A DNA stretch of 64,000 bases from Streptomyces hoynatensis (GTDB lineage: Bacteria; Actinomycetota; Actinomycetes; Streptomycetales; Streptomycetaceae). The stretch lies in NCBI RefSeq assembly GCF_003626535.1, contig NZ_RBAL01000006.1, positions 327,767 to 391,766 of the forward strand, in the 5' to 3' direction. Positions 24,507 to 32,069 of the stretch are shown here, one piece after another; position 1 is the stretch's first letter; each line of letters starts with the position of its first letter. Under the pieces are notes generated by a model. It did not search any database and had not been told where the DNA came from. It saw nothing but the letters and a program-made list of their open reading frames with translations. A program made the position numbers and the translations under genes.

Positions 24507-25601
24507 TCACACCTCCCGCACCGGGGGCGCCGCCGCGGCGCCCCGCCCGGCGGGCCCGGGATCGGCGGGTGCCACGTCCCGCAGCAGCTGCGTGAACGCC
24601 GCCTCGTCGAGGATCGGCGTGCCCAGCTCCCTGGCCCTGGTGACCTTGCCCGTCGCCGCCTCCGGGTAGTTCGTCACCAGCAGGCTGGTGAGGCGCGACA
24701 CGGAGGAGGCGACGTGCAGCCCGGCCTCGAAGGCCTGGTCCTCCAGCAGCTCGCGGTCCACCGAGGTGTCGCCGGAGAAGGCCACCCGCATGCCCTGCCG
24801 CAGCCGCCCGCCCGCCTCGAAGCGCCCCGGGTTCGGATACGGGCAGGCCGGGCGCCGCTTCGGCTGCCGCCAGCCGCCCCAGCGCGCGGTGCGCCCGCCG
24901 CCGGACGGGGGCGCGTCGGACCACTCGGTGATCGGGCGGCACACCAGCAGGGGCAGCGGCAGCCGCTGCCGCGCCGCCCGGTGCAGGCTGGGCCGGAACG
25001 CCTCCGCCAGCACCCTGGCGTCGTCCAGGGCGTGGTGCGCCCGCCGCTGCTCGACCCCGAAGTACGCGGCGAGGCTCTCCAGCTTGTGGTTGGGCAGCGG
25101 CAGCCCCAGCGCCTTGGCGAGCAGGATCGTGCACAGCCGCTGCTCCACCGGCGCGGTGCGGGAGGCCCTGGCGTACTCCCTGGCGATCATCGTCCAGTCG
25201 AAGACCGCGTTGTGCGCCACGAGCACCCGGCCCGCCAGCCGGGCGGCGAACTCCCCGGCGACCTCGGCGAAGACGGGCGCGTCGGCCAGCATCTCGGCGG
25301 TCAGGCCGTGCAGCCAGGTCGGGCCCGGGTCGCGCTCCGGATTGACCAGCGTGTACCAGTGGTCCTCCACCTCGCCGCGGGCCGTCAGCCGGTAGACGGC
25401 CGCGGACACGATGCGGTCGCCCGGGGCCAGGCCCGTGGTCTCCACGTCGACCACGGCGTAGCCCTCCGGGTAGCTCTCGGGCCACGCCGCCTCGGCGGGC
25501 GGGGCGGCGGCCGGCCCGCCCGGCACCAGGCGCGGGTCCGGCTGCGGTGACGTCTGCTGGACGGGGAGGCGGGCCGCGGGTGCCGTGTGGTCTTCGAGCA
25601 T
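24507..25601 (-). CDS. DEDDh 3'-5' exonuclease (DNA polymerase III epsilon-like) with BRCT-like C-terminus
   Basis: The exonuclease domain (about 45-215) has all three motifs: VVDVETTGL with the metal-binding D and E, HNAVFDWTMI, and HHALDDARVLAEAF. After a basic linker, residues about 262-345 (RQGMRVAFSGDTSVDRELLEDQAFEAGLHVASSVSRLTSLLVTNYPEAATGKVTRARELG) look like a BRCT domain. Its role would be proofreading-like or repair trimming rather than the replicative epsilon subunit itself. It is transcribed away from moaA and starts 25 bp before SURF1's start on the same strand order. Confidence 0.9.
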   Translation of the reverse strand: MLEDHTAPAARLPVQQTSPQPDPRLVPGGPAAAPPAEAAWPESYPEGYAVVDVETTGLAPGDRIVSAAVYRLTARGEVEDHWYTLVNPERDPGPTWLHGLTAEMLADAPVFAEVAGEFAARLAGRVLVAHNAVFDWTMIAREYARASRTAPVEQRLCTILLAKALGLPLPNHKLESLAAYFGVEQRRAHHALDDARVLAEAFRPSLHRAARQRLPLPLLVCRPITEWSDAPPSGGGRTARWGGWRQPKRRPACPYPNPGRFEAGGRLRQGMRVAFSGDTSVDRELLEDQAFEAGLHVASSVSRLTSLLVTNYPEAATGKVTRARELGTPILDEAAFTQLLRDVAPADPGPAGRGAAAAPPVREV

Positions 25602-25760
25602 GGTCCCTGAGGATACGGGCCCGCACCGACAGTGCCCGCCGCGCGGCGGGGAGTTGAGGCGCCCTCAACCCGCGGCGGGAAGGGTACCGGCGGCAGTTCG
25701 GCGGGCTGTCACGGGCGTGACGTACGCTGCGAGACAACTGCCCGAGAGCGGAGGCCGCCC

Positions 25761-26750
25761 ATGCTGCGCGACACCTACGGCCGGATCGCCACGGACCTCA
25801 GGGTTTCCCTCACCGACAGGTGCAATCTGCGCTGCACCTACTGCATGCCGGAGGAGGGCCTGTCCTGGCTCGCCAAGCCCGAGTTGCTCACCGACGAGGA
25901 GATCGTGCGCCTGGTGCGGATCGCCGTCACCGAACTCGGCGTCACCGAGGTCAGGTTCACCGGCGGCGAGCCCCTCCTGCGCCCGGGCCTGCCCGGCATC
26001 GTCGCGCGCTGCGCCGCGCTGCGCCCGCGCCCGCGGCTCTCCCTGACGACCAACGGCATCGGCCTGGAGCGCACCGCCACGGCCCTGCGCGAGGCGGGCC
26101 TGGACCGGGTCAACGTCTCGCTCGACACCCTCGACCCCGAGGTCTTCCACCGGCTCACCCGCCGCCGCAGGCACGCCGACGTGCTGCGCGGTCTTGCGGC
26201 GGCCAGGGCGGCGGGCCTGGCCCCGGTCAAGGTCAACGCCGTGCTGATGCGCGGGGTGAACGAGGCGGAGGCGCCCGGCCTGCTGGCCTGGGCCCTGGAG
26301 CAGGGCTACGAGCTGCGGTTCATCGAGCAGATGCCGCTCGACGCCCAGCACGGCTGGCAGCGCGAGGAGATGGTCACCGCGGAGGAGATCCTGCGGGCGC
26401 TGCGCACCCGTTTCACGCTCACCGCCGAGGAGCCGGAGCGGCGCGGCTCGGCGCCCGCGGAGCGCTGGCTGGTGGACGGCGGCCCCTACCGGGTCGGGGT
26501 CATCGCCTCGGTCACCCGGCCGTTCTGCCGTGCCTGCGACCGCACCAGGCTGACCGCGGACGGGCAGGTGCGTTCCTGCCTGTTCGCCCGGGAGGAGTCC
26601 GACCTGCGGGGGGCGCTGCGGGGCGGCGCGGGGGACGCGGAGATCGCCCGCCTGTGGCGGGAGGCGATGTGGGGGAAGAAGGCCGGTTCTGGGCTGGACG
26701 ACCCGCGGTTCGTGCAGCCGCAGCGGCCGATGTCAGCGATCGGCGGATGA
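25761..26750 (+). CDS. moaA: GTP 3',8-cyclase MoaA
   Basis: The 329-residue radical SAM enzyme starts molybdenum cofactor synthesis by rearranging GTP. The N-terminal iron-sulfur cluster motif is C21-x3-C25-x2-C28 (CNLRCTYC). The C-terminal cluster region is [19 protein letters not shown], and the protein ends in the expected [14 protein letters not shown] and LTTNGIGL are family segments. No other moa gene is adjacent. The final 18 bases overlap the end of a convergent small gene. Confidence 0.97.
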   Translation: MLRDTYGRIATDLRVSLTDRCNLRCTYCMPEEGLSWLAKPELLTDEEIVRLVRIAVTELGVTEVRFTGGEPLLRPGLPGIVARCAALRPRPRLSLTTNGIGLERTATALREAGLDRVNVSLDTLDPEVFHRLTRRRRHADVLRGLAAARAAGLAPVKVNAVLMRGVNEAEAPGLLAWALEQGYELRFIEQMPLDAQHGWQREEMVTAEEILRALRTRFTLTAEEPERRGSAPAERWLVDGGPYRVGVIASVTRPFCRACDRTRLTADGQVRSCLFAREESDLRGALRGGAGDAEIARLWREAMWGKKAGSGLDDPRFVQPQRPMSAIGG

Positions 26751-26960
26751 TTCCCACTCGGAAAGCGGCACCACGTCCCTGAGGAAGCCGCGCACCCCGA
26801 GGAAGTTCCCCAGGTACTCCCGGTGCTCCGCGCAGGCCACCCACGTCTTGCGGCGTTCCGGGGCGTGCAGCTTGGGGTTGTTCCAGGCGAGCACCCACAC
26901 CGCGGGCGCCCGGCAGCCCTTTGCCGAGCACACCACCGTCTCCGCCTGCGTCTCGTTCAC
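26733..26960 (-). CDS. Small conserved hypothetical protein with Cys/His residues
   Basis: The 75-residue protein ([30 protein letters not shown]...) has CSAKGC near the N-terminus and CAEHREYL in the middle, which could form a Cys3His zinc site. NCBI-type annotations call such Streptomyces proteins hypothetical. GTG codons at 26963 and 26960 are both possible starts. It overlaps the last 18 bp of moaA tail to tail. Confidence 0.7.
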   Translation of the reverse strand: MNETQAETVVCSAKGCRAPAVWVLAWNNPKLHAPERRKTWVACAEHREYLGNFLGVRGFLRDVVPLSEWESSADR

Positions 26961-27020
26961 CACGGAACCCACCCAACCCCCTCTCCTCGCACACACGTGC
27001 CTCTCATCCGGCAAAAGGAC

Positions 27021-27056
27021 GACGCCGGGCAGCCACGGGGGGAGCCGCCCGGCGTC
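27021..27056 (-). terminator. Hairpin terminator after the DUF3099 gene
   Basis: GACGCCGGGC (27021-27030) pairs perfectly with GCCCGGCGTC (27047-27056). It lies 120 bp beyond the DUF3099 stop on the minus strand. A second smaller hairpin (CGCTCC/GGAGCG, 27064-27087) adjoins it. Confidence 0.6.
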
Positions 27057-27176
27057 GATCGGTCGCTCCGACGGGGGATACGGAGCGCCCTTGCAGTATG
27101 ACATGCAATGCACCGTTCGGCGCAGCCGAATGCCTCAATTGGCCGGGGCACTTCCCGGCCTTCGCACACGGAAGCC

Positions 27177-27542
27177 TCAGCTCCGCTTGTGAAGCTCCTC
27201 GCCGCCGGGCGGCAGCGCCCGGTGGGCGGTCCCCAGCAGCCCCGAGGGCAGCGCGGAGACGTTCTCCCGGCCCGCGTTGGCGATGACCACGGCGAAGTAC
27301 GGCAGCACGGCGCCGACGACGAGGGTGACCGCGGCCACGGGCCTGCTGACGTTCCACAGCAGCACGGTCAGCAGCACGGCCGCGGTCCGCACCAGCATGG
27401 ACAGCACGTAGCGCCGCTGCCGTCCGCGGACGTCGTCCTGCAGGCTCTGCCGCGCCTCGGTGATCCGGAAGACGGCCGGCTCGGGGCCGCCCTTCCGCGC
27501 AGAATGCCTCTCGGGCTTCTTCACGGGGTTCCTCACGCGCAC
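27177..27542 (-). CDS. DUF3099 family membrane protein
   Basis: The 121-residue protein has a charged N-terminus with VFRITEARQSLQDDVRGRQRRYVLSMLVRT and two hydrophobic helices (about 50-67 and 71-91). This matches actinobacterial DUF3099 proteins. The C-terminal tail is soluble. It starts at a GTG (27542), 46 bp downstream of the tyrosyl-tRNA synthetase stop. Function unknown. Confidence 0.8.
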   Translation of the reverse strand: MRVRNPVKKPERHSARKGGPEPAVFRITEARQSLQDDVRGRQRRYVLSMLVRTAAVLLTVLLWNVSRPVAAVTLVVGAVLPYFAVVIANAGRENVSALPSGLLGTAHRALPPGGEELHKRS

Positions 27543-27588
27543 GATGCCTCACCACCCGGGACCACGGTACGCCCCCGCCCGGCACCGG

Positions 27589-29010
27589 CTACCGGCGGAC
27601 CTCGGCCAGCTTCCGGCCCGCCTTCAGGAACACGCCCTTGGGCTCCTCGCCGGTCCCCTCGGCGCCGGCGAGCGACTCGCCGAGCACCTCGGCGAGCGGG
27701 CGCAGCGCGTCCGCCTCCGCGAGCACCCGCTGGCGCTGCTCCCCGCCGGCGAACTCCAGCACGAGCCGCAGCCCGTTCTGCTTCGCCAGCCGCCGGGCCG
27801 CCGAGGCGCTCGGCGTGAAGCCGAGCGCGCCGGTGAGCACCGCGGTGACCGGCTCCGCCCCGTGCTCGGCGAGCGTCACCTCGGGCAGCGCCGCCACCTC
27901 GGCGAAGCTCTTCCTGGAGAACTGCGCGGCGAAGTCCGCCCTGGCCCGCATCGCGGCCTCCACGCCGTGCAGCGCCGCGACCACCTCCCCGGCCAGCACC
28001 TTCTTGAGGTCCATCGGGTGCAGCGAGGAGTCGGCGAGCCGCCCGGTCACCAGCGCGAGCTCCTCGTCCGTCCACTCCGTCCAGGCCCGCAGGTAGGACT
28101 CCATCAGCCGGTCGGGGATCGACATGATCTTGCCGAAGACGTCCTCGGCGGTGGCGGTGAGGCCGACGTAGTTGCCCTTGGACTTGGACATCTTGGCGCC
28201 GGTGCCGTCGGTGCCCTCGATCAGCGGCATGGTGACGATCAGCTGCGGGTCGAGGCCGTAGATCTCCATGACCCGCCGGCCCATCTGGATGTTCAGCAGC
28301 TGGTCGGCGCCGCCCAGCTCGATGTCCGCGTCGATCTCGGCGGAGTCGATCGCCATCGCCACCGGGTAGATCAGCTCCGACATCGCCAGCCCGTGCCCGC
28401 CCTCCAGGCGGGTGCGGAAGTCGTCGCGCTGCAGCAGCGCCGAGACCGGCACCTGCGCCAGGATGCCGATCAGCTTGGGCAGCGTGATCCCGGCCAGCCA
28501 CTCGCTGTTGCGCCGGTACCCGACCCGCTCGAAGTCGAAGAACGGCCGCACCTGCTCGCGGTAGCCCGCCAGGTTGCGCGCGATGTCCTCGTCGGTCAGC
28601 GGGGGGCGCTCCTCCGACCTGCCGGTCGGGTCGCCGATCTTCGCGGTGATGTCGCCGATGATCAGCGTCACCTCGTGCCCCATCCGCTGGAAGCGGCTGA
28701 GGACGATCATCGGCACCGTGTGACCCAGGTGCACGTCGGCCGCCGTGGGGTCGATGCCGAGCTTGACGTGCAGCCCGCGCCCGGCCGCCCGCGCGGTCTC
28801 GATCCGCTGCTCCAGCGTCTCCACCGAGGGCAGCACGTCCACCGCCCTGGCCGCGATCAGCCGGGCCTGCTCCGCCGCGCTCAGGTCCGTCAGGTCGAGA
28901 TACCGCCGCGAGACCGACTCCTCCAGCAGCCGGCGCACGGTGCTGTCGGAAGAGAGGTCCTGCGCGAGCAGCGCGGAGGCGCGCCGCACGGATTCGCCGA
29001 GGCGTGTCAC
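27589..29010 (-). CDS. tyrS: Tyrosyl-tRNA synthetase, KMSKS (TyrZ-like) type
   Basis: The 473-residue class I synthetase charges tRNA-Tyr. The HIGH-type motif is HLGH (94-97) in KLGIDPTAADVHLGH, and the second motif is a canonical KMSKS (273-277). LGGADQLLNIQMGR contacts tyrosine, and the C-terminal S4-like region includes SASAARRLAKQNGLRL. The common TyrS form has KFGKS or KFGKT; the KMSKS form is the TyrZ-like clade. The GTG at 29010 has AGGA upstream. The first about 60 residues are an extra helical segment. Confidence 0.9.
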   Translation of the reverse strand: MTRLGESVRRASALLAQDLSSDSTVRRLLEESVSRRYLDLTDLSAAEQARLIAARAVDVLPSVETLEQRIETARAAGRGLHVKLGIDPTAADVHLGHTVPMIVLSRFQRMGHEVTLIIGDITAKIGDPTGRSEERPPLTDEDIARNLAGYREQVRPFFDFERVGYRRNSEWLAGITLPKLIGILAQVPVSALLQRDDFRTRLEGGHGLAMSELIYPVAMAIDSAEIDADIELGGADQLLNIQMGRRVMEIYGLDPQLIVTMPLIEGTDGTGAKMSKSKGNYVGLTATAEDVFGKIMSIPDRLMESYLRAWTEWTDEELALVTGRLADSSLHPMDLKKVLAGEVVAALHGVEAAMRARADFAAQFSRKSFAEVAALPEVTLAEHGAEPVTAVLTGALGFTPSASAARRLAKQNGLRLVLEFAGGEQRQRVLAEADALRPLAEVLGESLAGAEGTGEEPKGVFLKAGRKLAEVRR

Positions 29011-29116
29011 GATCCGTCCTGAGGGTCGGGGAAGCGGGGCCGGAAGCGGCCGGGGGCGCCATTCTACTGGCGCAACGCCGCCGCCCCGCGGGAGTGCCCC
29101 GGGGCGCCCGGCGGCC

Positions 29117-29956
29117 TCAGGCGCCGGGCTTGACGGCCACCCCGGCCCAGAGACTGACCTCGGCGTCGCCGATCGGCTCCGCCGACCCGAGCCCGCTGTC
29201 CTTGGGCCGCCACCGGTGGGCCAGGACGAGCCCGGGGGAGACCAGGTCGAGCCCGTCGAAGAGGGCGGCCACCTCCTCGCGGGTACGCAGGTGCAGCGGG
29301 GCGCTCGTGCCGCGGTAGACGCGCACGATGCCGTCCCACAGTTCGGGGTCGAGGTCGCGGGTGGCGTGGGTGAGGGCGAGGACGCTGCCGGGCGGCAGCG
29401 GGTCGAGCAGCGTGCCGACGATCTCGCGGGGGCCTGCGGGGCCGTCGGGCACGAAGTGCAGCAGCGCGTTCAGGCTGACGGCCACCGGCTCGTCCAGGTC
29501 CAGGGTGCTGGTCAGCTCCGGCGCGTTGAGTATGGTCTCGGGGCGGGTGGCGTCCCCGTGGACGTAGGCGATGCGGCCCTCGGGGCGGCCGTCCATCAGG
29601 GCCGCGGCGTGGGCGAGGACGATCCGGTCCTTGTCCGCGTAGACGATCCGCGCGTCCGGCCGGATGGACTGCGCCACCTCGTGGAGGTTGGGACTGGTCG
29701 GGATGCCGGTGCCGATGTCGAGCCACTGGCGGATGCCGCGCCCGGCCAGGTACTCGGTGACCCGGTGCATGAAGGCGCGGTTCACCCTGGCGACGGTCCT
29801 GGCGTGGGGGTGGACGCGCATCGCGGCCTCGGCGGCCTCGCGGTCCAGCGCGTAGTTGGTCTTGCCGCCGAGTAAGTAGTCGTAGATGCGGGCGGAGTGC
29901 GCCCGGTCGAGCTGAAGGTCCAGCGTGCCGTCCTGCTCCGTGCCCTCTGCCGTCAC
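29117..29956 (-). CDS. SAM-dependent methyltransferase, DUF574/Methyltransf_19 type
   Basis: The 279-residue protein has the pattern of this actinobacterial family: ARIYDYLLGGKTNYALDREAAE near the N-terminus, the SAM-binding WLDIGTGIPTSPNLHEVAQ, and ALLHFVPD. Such proteins are abundant in Streptomyces, and their substrates are mostly unknown. The GTG at 29956 follows GGAGGCGG. It lies between tyrS and the XRE regulator, on the same strand as both. Confidence 0.88.
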   Translation of the reverse strand: MTAEGTEQDGTLDLQLDRAHSARIYDYLLGGKTNYALDREAAEAAMRVHPHARTVARVNRAFMHRVTEYLAGRGIRQWLDIGTGIPTSPNLHEVAQSIRPDARIVYADKDRIVLAHAAALMDGRPEGRIAYVHGDATRPETILNAPELTSTLDLDEPVAVSLNALLHFVPDGPAGPREIVGTLLDPLPPGSVLALTHATRDLDPELWDGIVRVYRGTSAPLHLRTREEVAALFDGLDLVSPGLVLAHRWRPKDSGLGSAEPIGDAEVSLWAGVAVKPGA

Positions 29957-30173
29957 GTCCGCCTCCCCGTGTTTCTGGGTCTTTCCGGGTCTGCCTGGGT
30001 CTGCCTGCGTCTGTCCGCTTCGGCACGTCGCCGGCCTTCCCCGACCCGGTATGCCGGTGTCAACTCCCGTGTGCGCATGGTAACTCCCGGGTGCCGGCGC
30101 GGGGCCGCCCGTGCGGGCCGCCGGCCGGCCCCCGCCCGCGCCCGGCCGGGCCCGCCCGCCGGCGCGCGGCCGC

Positions 30174-31010
30174 TCACCCCTGCGTGAGGAGCCGCTCGAT
30201 CAGCCGGGCCGACTCCCGGGGGCCGAGCGCCTGGGCGCGCAGGATCTCGTAGCGCTGGCTGAGGTCGCGCACCGCGTCGCTCCTGGTGCGCAGGGCCCCG
30301 AGGTCGTGCGCCTCGACGTAGGCCGCCATCGGCTCGCCCTCGGCCCGCATCAGCAGCAGCGGCCCGCCGGAGCCGGCGTGGTCCTCCCGGTCGGTCGGCA
30401 TCACCTGGAGCTCGATGTTGCGCTGCTGGCCGAGGCGCAGCAGGTGCTCGCGCTGTCCGCGCAGCACGTCCGCGCCCCCGAAGGGGCGGTGCAGCACGGC
30501 CTCCTCGACGACGAAGCTCATGGCCGCGGCGGGCCTGCGCTCCAGCAGGGCCTGCCGGGCGAGGCGGGCCGCGGTGCGCTCCTCGACCGTCTCCTCGTCC
30601 AGCATCGGCCGCTGCATGCGGAAGACCGCCCGGGCGTACTCCCTGGTCTGCAGCAGTCCGGGCACCACCTGGTTCTCGTAGGAGTGGTACTCGACCGCCC
30701 GCTCCTCCAGCCTGGCCGCGTCGCGGAAGAAGGCCGGCAGGCAGGCCTTGGCGACCTCGCGCTTGGCCAGCTTCAACAGCCCGCCGGCGCGCAGCACCTC
30801 GTCGGCGCGGTCGAGGAAGTCCGGCTCGGGCGGGCGCCGCAGGCCCTGCTCGACGGAGATCACCGTGTGCGTGCTGTACCCCACCCTGGCCGCGAACTCC
30901 TCGCGTTCCAGCTGGGCGTTCATGCGCAGCGACTTCAGCTGCGCGCCGATGAGCCTGACGATGTCGGGGCCGGCGTCCTCGCCGGCGTCAAGGGGCCTGA
31001 TGTCCGTCAT
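30174..31010 (-). CDS. XRE-family regulator with DUF5753 domain
   Basis: The 278-residue protein has an N-terminal helix-turn-helix (about 18-75: LIGAQLKSLRMNAQLEREEFAARVGYSTHTVISVEQGLRRP) and a C-terminal DUF5753 domain (EERAVEYHSYENQVVPGLLQTREYARAVF, VVEEAVLHRPFGG, NIELQVMP). These proteins are common in Streptomyces, often next to a DUF397 gene, and some act in development. No DUF397 gene is visible here. The ATG at 31010 with GGAGG upstream is preferred to a GTG at 31019. It diverges from amfR across 444 bp. Confidence 0.9.
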   Translation of the reverse strand: MTDIRPLDAGEDAGPDIVRLIGAQLKSLRMNAQLEREEFAARVGYSTHTVISVEQGLRRPPEPDFLDRADEVLRAGGLLKLAKREVAKACLPAFFRDAARLEERAVEYHSYENQVVPGLLQTREYARAVFRMQRPMLDEETVEERTAARLARQALLERRPAAAMSFVVEEAVLHRPFGGADVLRGQREHLLRLGQQRNIELQVMPTDREDHAGSGGPLLLMRAEGEPMAAYVEAHDLGALRTRSDAVRDLSQRYEILRAQALGPRESARLIERLLTQG

Positions 31011-31454
31011 GGTGCCCACCCTCCGTGCGGTCCGGCGCGAACCTGACGCGTCGGCGCGGCTTCCTACCCACGCGTCTCACTCGCCTCACCCATTGTGTGC
31101 AGGCGGAGCGCCCGGCGTGCTGTTGTTGCCGGAAGTCCCGCCGGAAATCCCGGCGGAATTCACGGAGCGGCAACGCGGCGGGAGCGCTTTGAAGCAATGC
31201 AAGGGCGCGCGTGAGTCGAGCGCGCCCCCCGTGATTCGCCCTTGTGTTCCCTTGGTTGTTCTCTCCTTCGGTTTCCTCGTTCATTTTTCTGCCTTCTGAA
31301 GCACGGACTTCGCGCCGCGCGCCCCTCGTGCACCGTGAACTCGCGTGCTGATTCATGGTTTTCCCCTCACTTCTCGACCCGAGCGCCACGCCTATGGGGA
31401 AAGCTGGGGGATCGAGGGGCGAGTGTGAGCCGATGCCAGAGGAGGCAGGAAAAC
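31011..31454. promoter_or_regulatory. Divergent region between the XRE regulator and amfR
   Basis: No gene is seen. GGGCGCGC (31203-31210) pairs with GCGCGCCC (31220-31227) to form a hairpin about 230 bp before amfR. The section after about 31230 is clearly lower in GC (TTGTTCTCTCC, TTCGTTCATTTTTCTGCC) than its surroundings, as expected of a regulatory region. GGAGGCAGG just before 31455 is the amfR ribosome-binding site. Confidence 0.5.
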
Positions 31455-32069
31455 GTGATCCGGTTATTACTCGTGCACGACGACAACCTGGTGCGCTGCG
31501 CGCTGGCTTCGCTGCTGGCGGTCCACGAGGATTTCGGCGTGACGACGGTTTCCTGGGCCGAGTTGACCGGCGGCCCGGCCCAGGCCGCCCACGGGGAGGC
31601 CGGCCTGTGGCTGCTCGACGTCGCGTGCCCGGGCTCGGCCGGGCTGGCGGAGGCGGTGGCCAGGCGGCGCACGGAGGGCGCCGAGAGCGCGGGGCTGATC
31701 GTGCTCGCGCCGGCGGGCAGGCCCGGCCTGCTGCACCGGGCGTTCGAGGCGCGCGCGCAGGGGTACGTCAGCAAGGACGCGCCGCCCGAGCGGCTGATCG
31801 AGGCCATCCGCCGGGTCGCGGACGGCGGGCGCTACGTGGACGAGGGGCTGGCCTACGACTTCCTCAGCGCCTCGCGGATGCCGCTGACGCCGCGGGAGCT
31901 GAGCGTGCTCTCACTCGCCGCCGACGGCGCCCCCGTGCCCGAGATCGCCAGGTCCCTGTGGCTCGCCGAGGGAACGGTGCGCAACTACCTGGCCGCCGTC
32001 ATCCGCAAGACCGGCGCCCGCAACCGCGTCGACGCCATACGCATAGCCCGCACCGGCGGCTGGGTCTGA
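31455..32069 (+). CDS. amfR: LuxR-type response regulator of the lanthipeptide cluster (AmfR/RamR-like), two TTA codons
   Basis: The 204-residue protein has a receiver domain (VIRLLLVHDDNLVRCALASLL; likely phospho-acceptor D in LWLLDVACPG; lysine in YVSKDAPP) and a C-terminal LuxR helix-turn-helix (LTPRELSVLSLAADGAPVPEIARSLWLAEGTVRNYLAAVIRKTGARNR). In S. coelicolor and S. griseus the equivalent RamR/AmfR activates the SapB/AmfS operon. Codons 4 and 5 (31464-31469) are both TTA, the rare leucine codon read by the bldA tRNA, so translation should depend on bldA. The GTG start follows GGAGGCAGG. Its last 159 bp overlap amfA in antisense. Confidence 0.9.
   Translation: MIRLLLVHDDNLVRCALASLLAVHEDFGVTTVSWAELTGGPAQAAHGEAGLWLLDVACPGSAGLAEAVARRRTEGAESAGLIVLAPAGRPGLLHRAFEARAQGYVSKDAPPERLIEAIRRVADGGRYVDEGLAYDFLSASRMPLTPRELSVLSLAADGAPVPEIARSLWLAEGTVRNYLAAVIRKTGARNRVDAIRIARTGGWV

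Noticed and set aside
26961..27176. Short peptide gene (MQCTVRRSRMPQ...) on the plus strand
   Set aside because: No ribosome-binding site and it runs into the DUF3099 gene antisense; the region is better explained by two hairpins.
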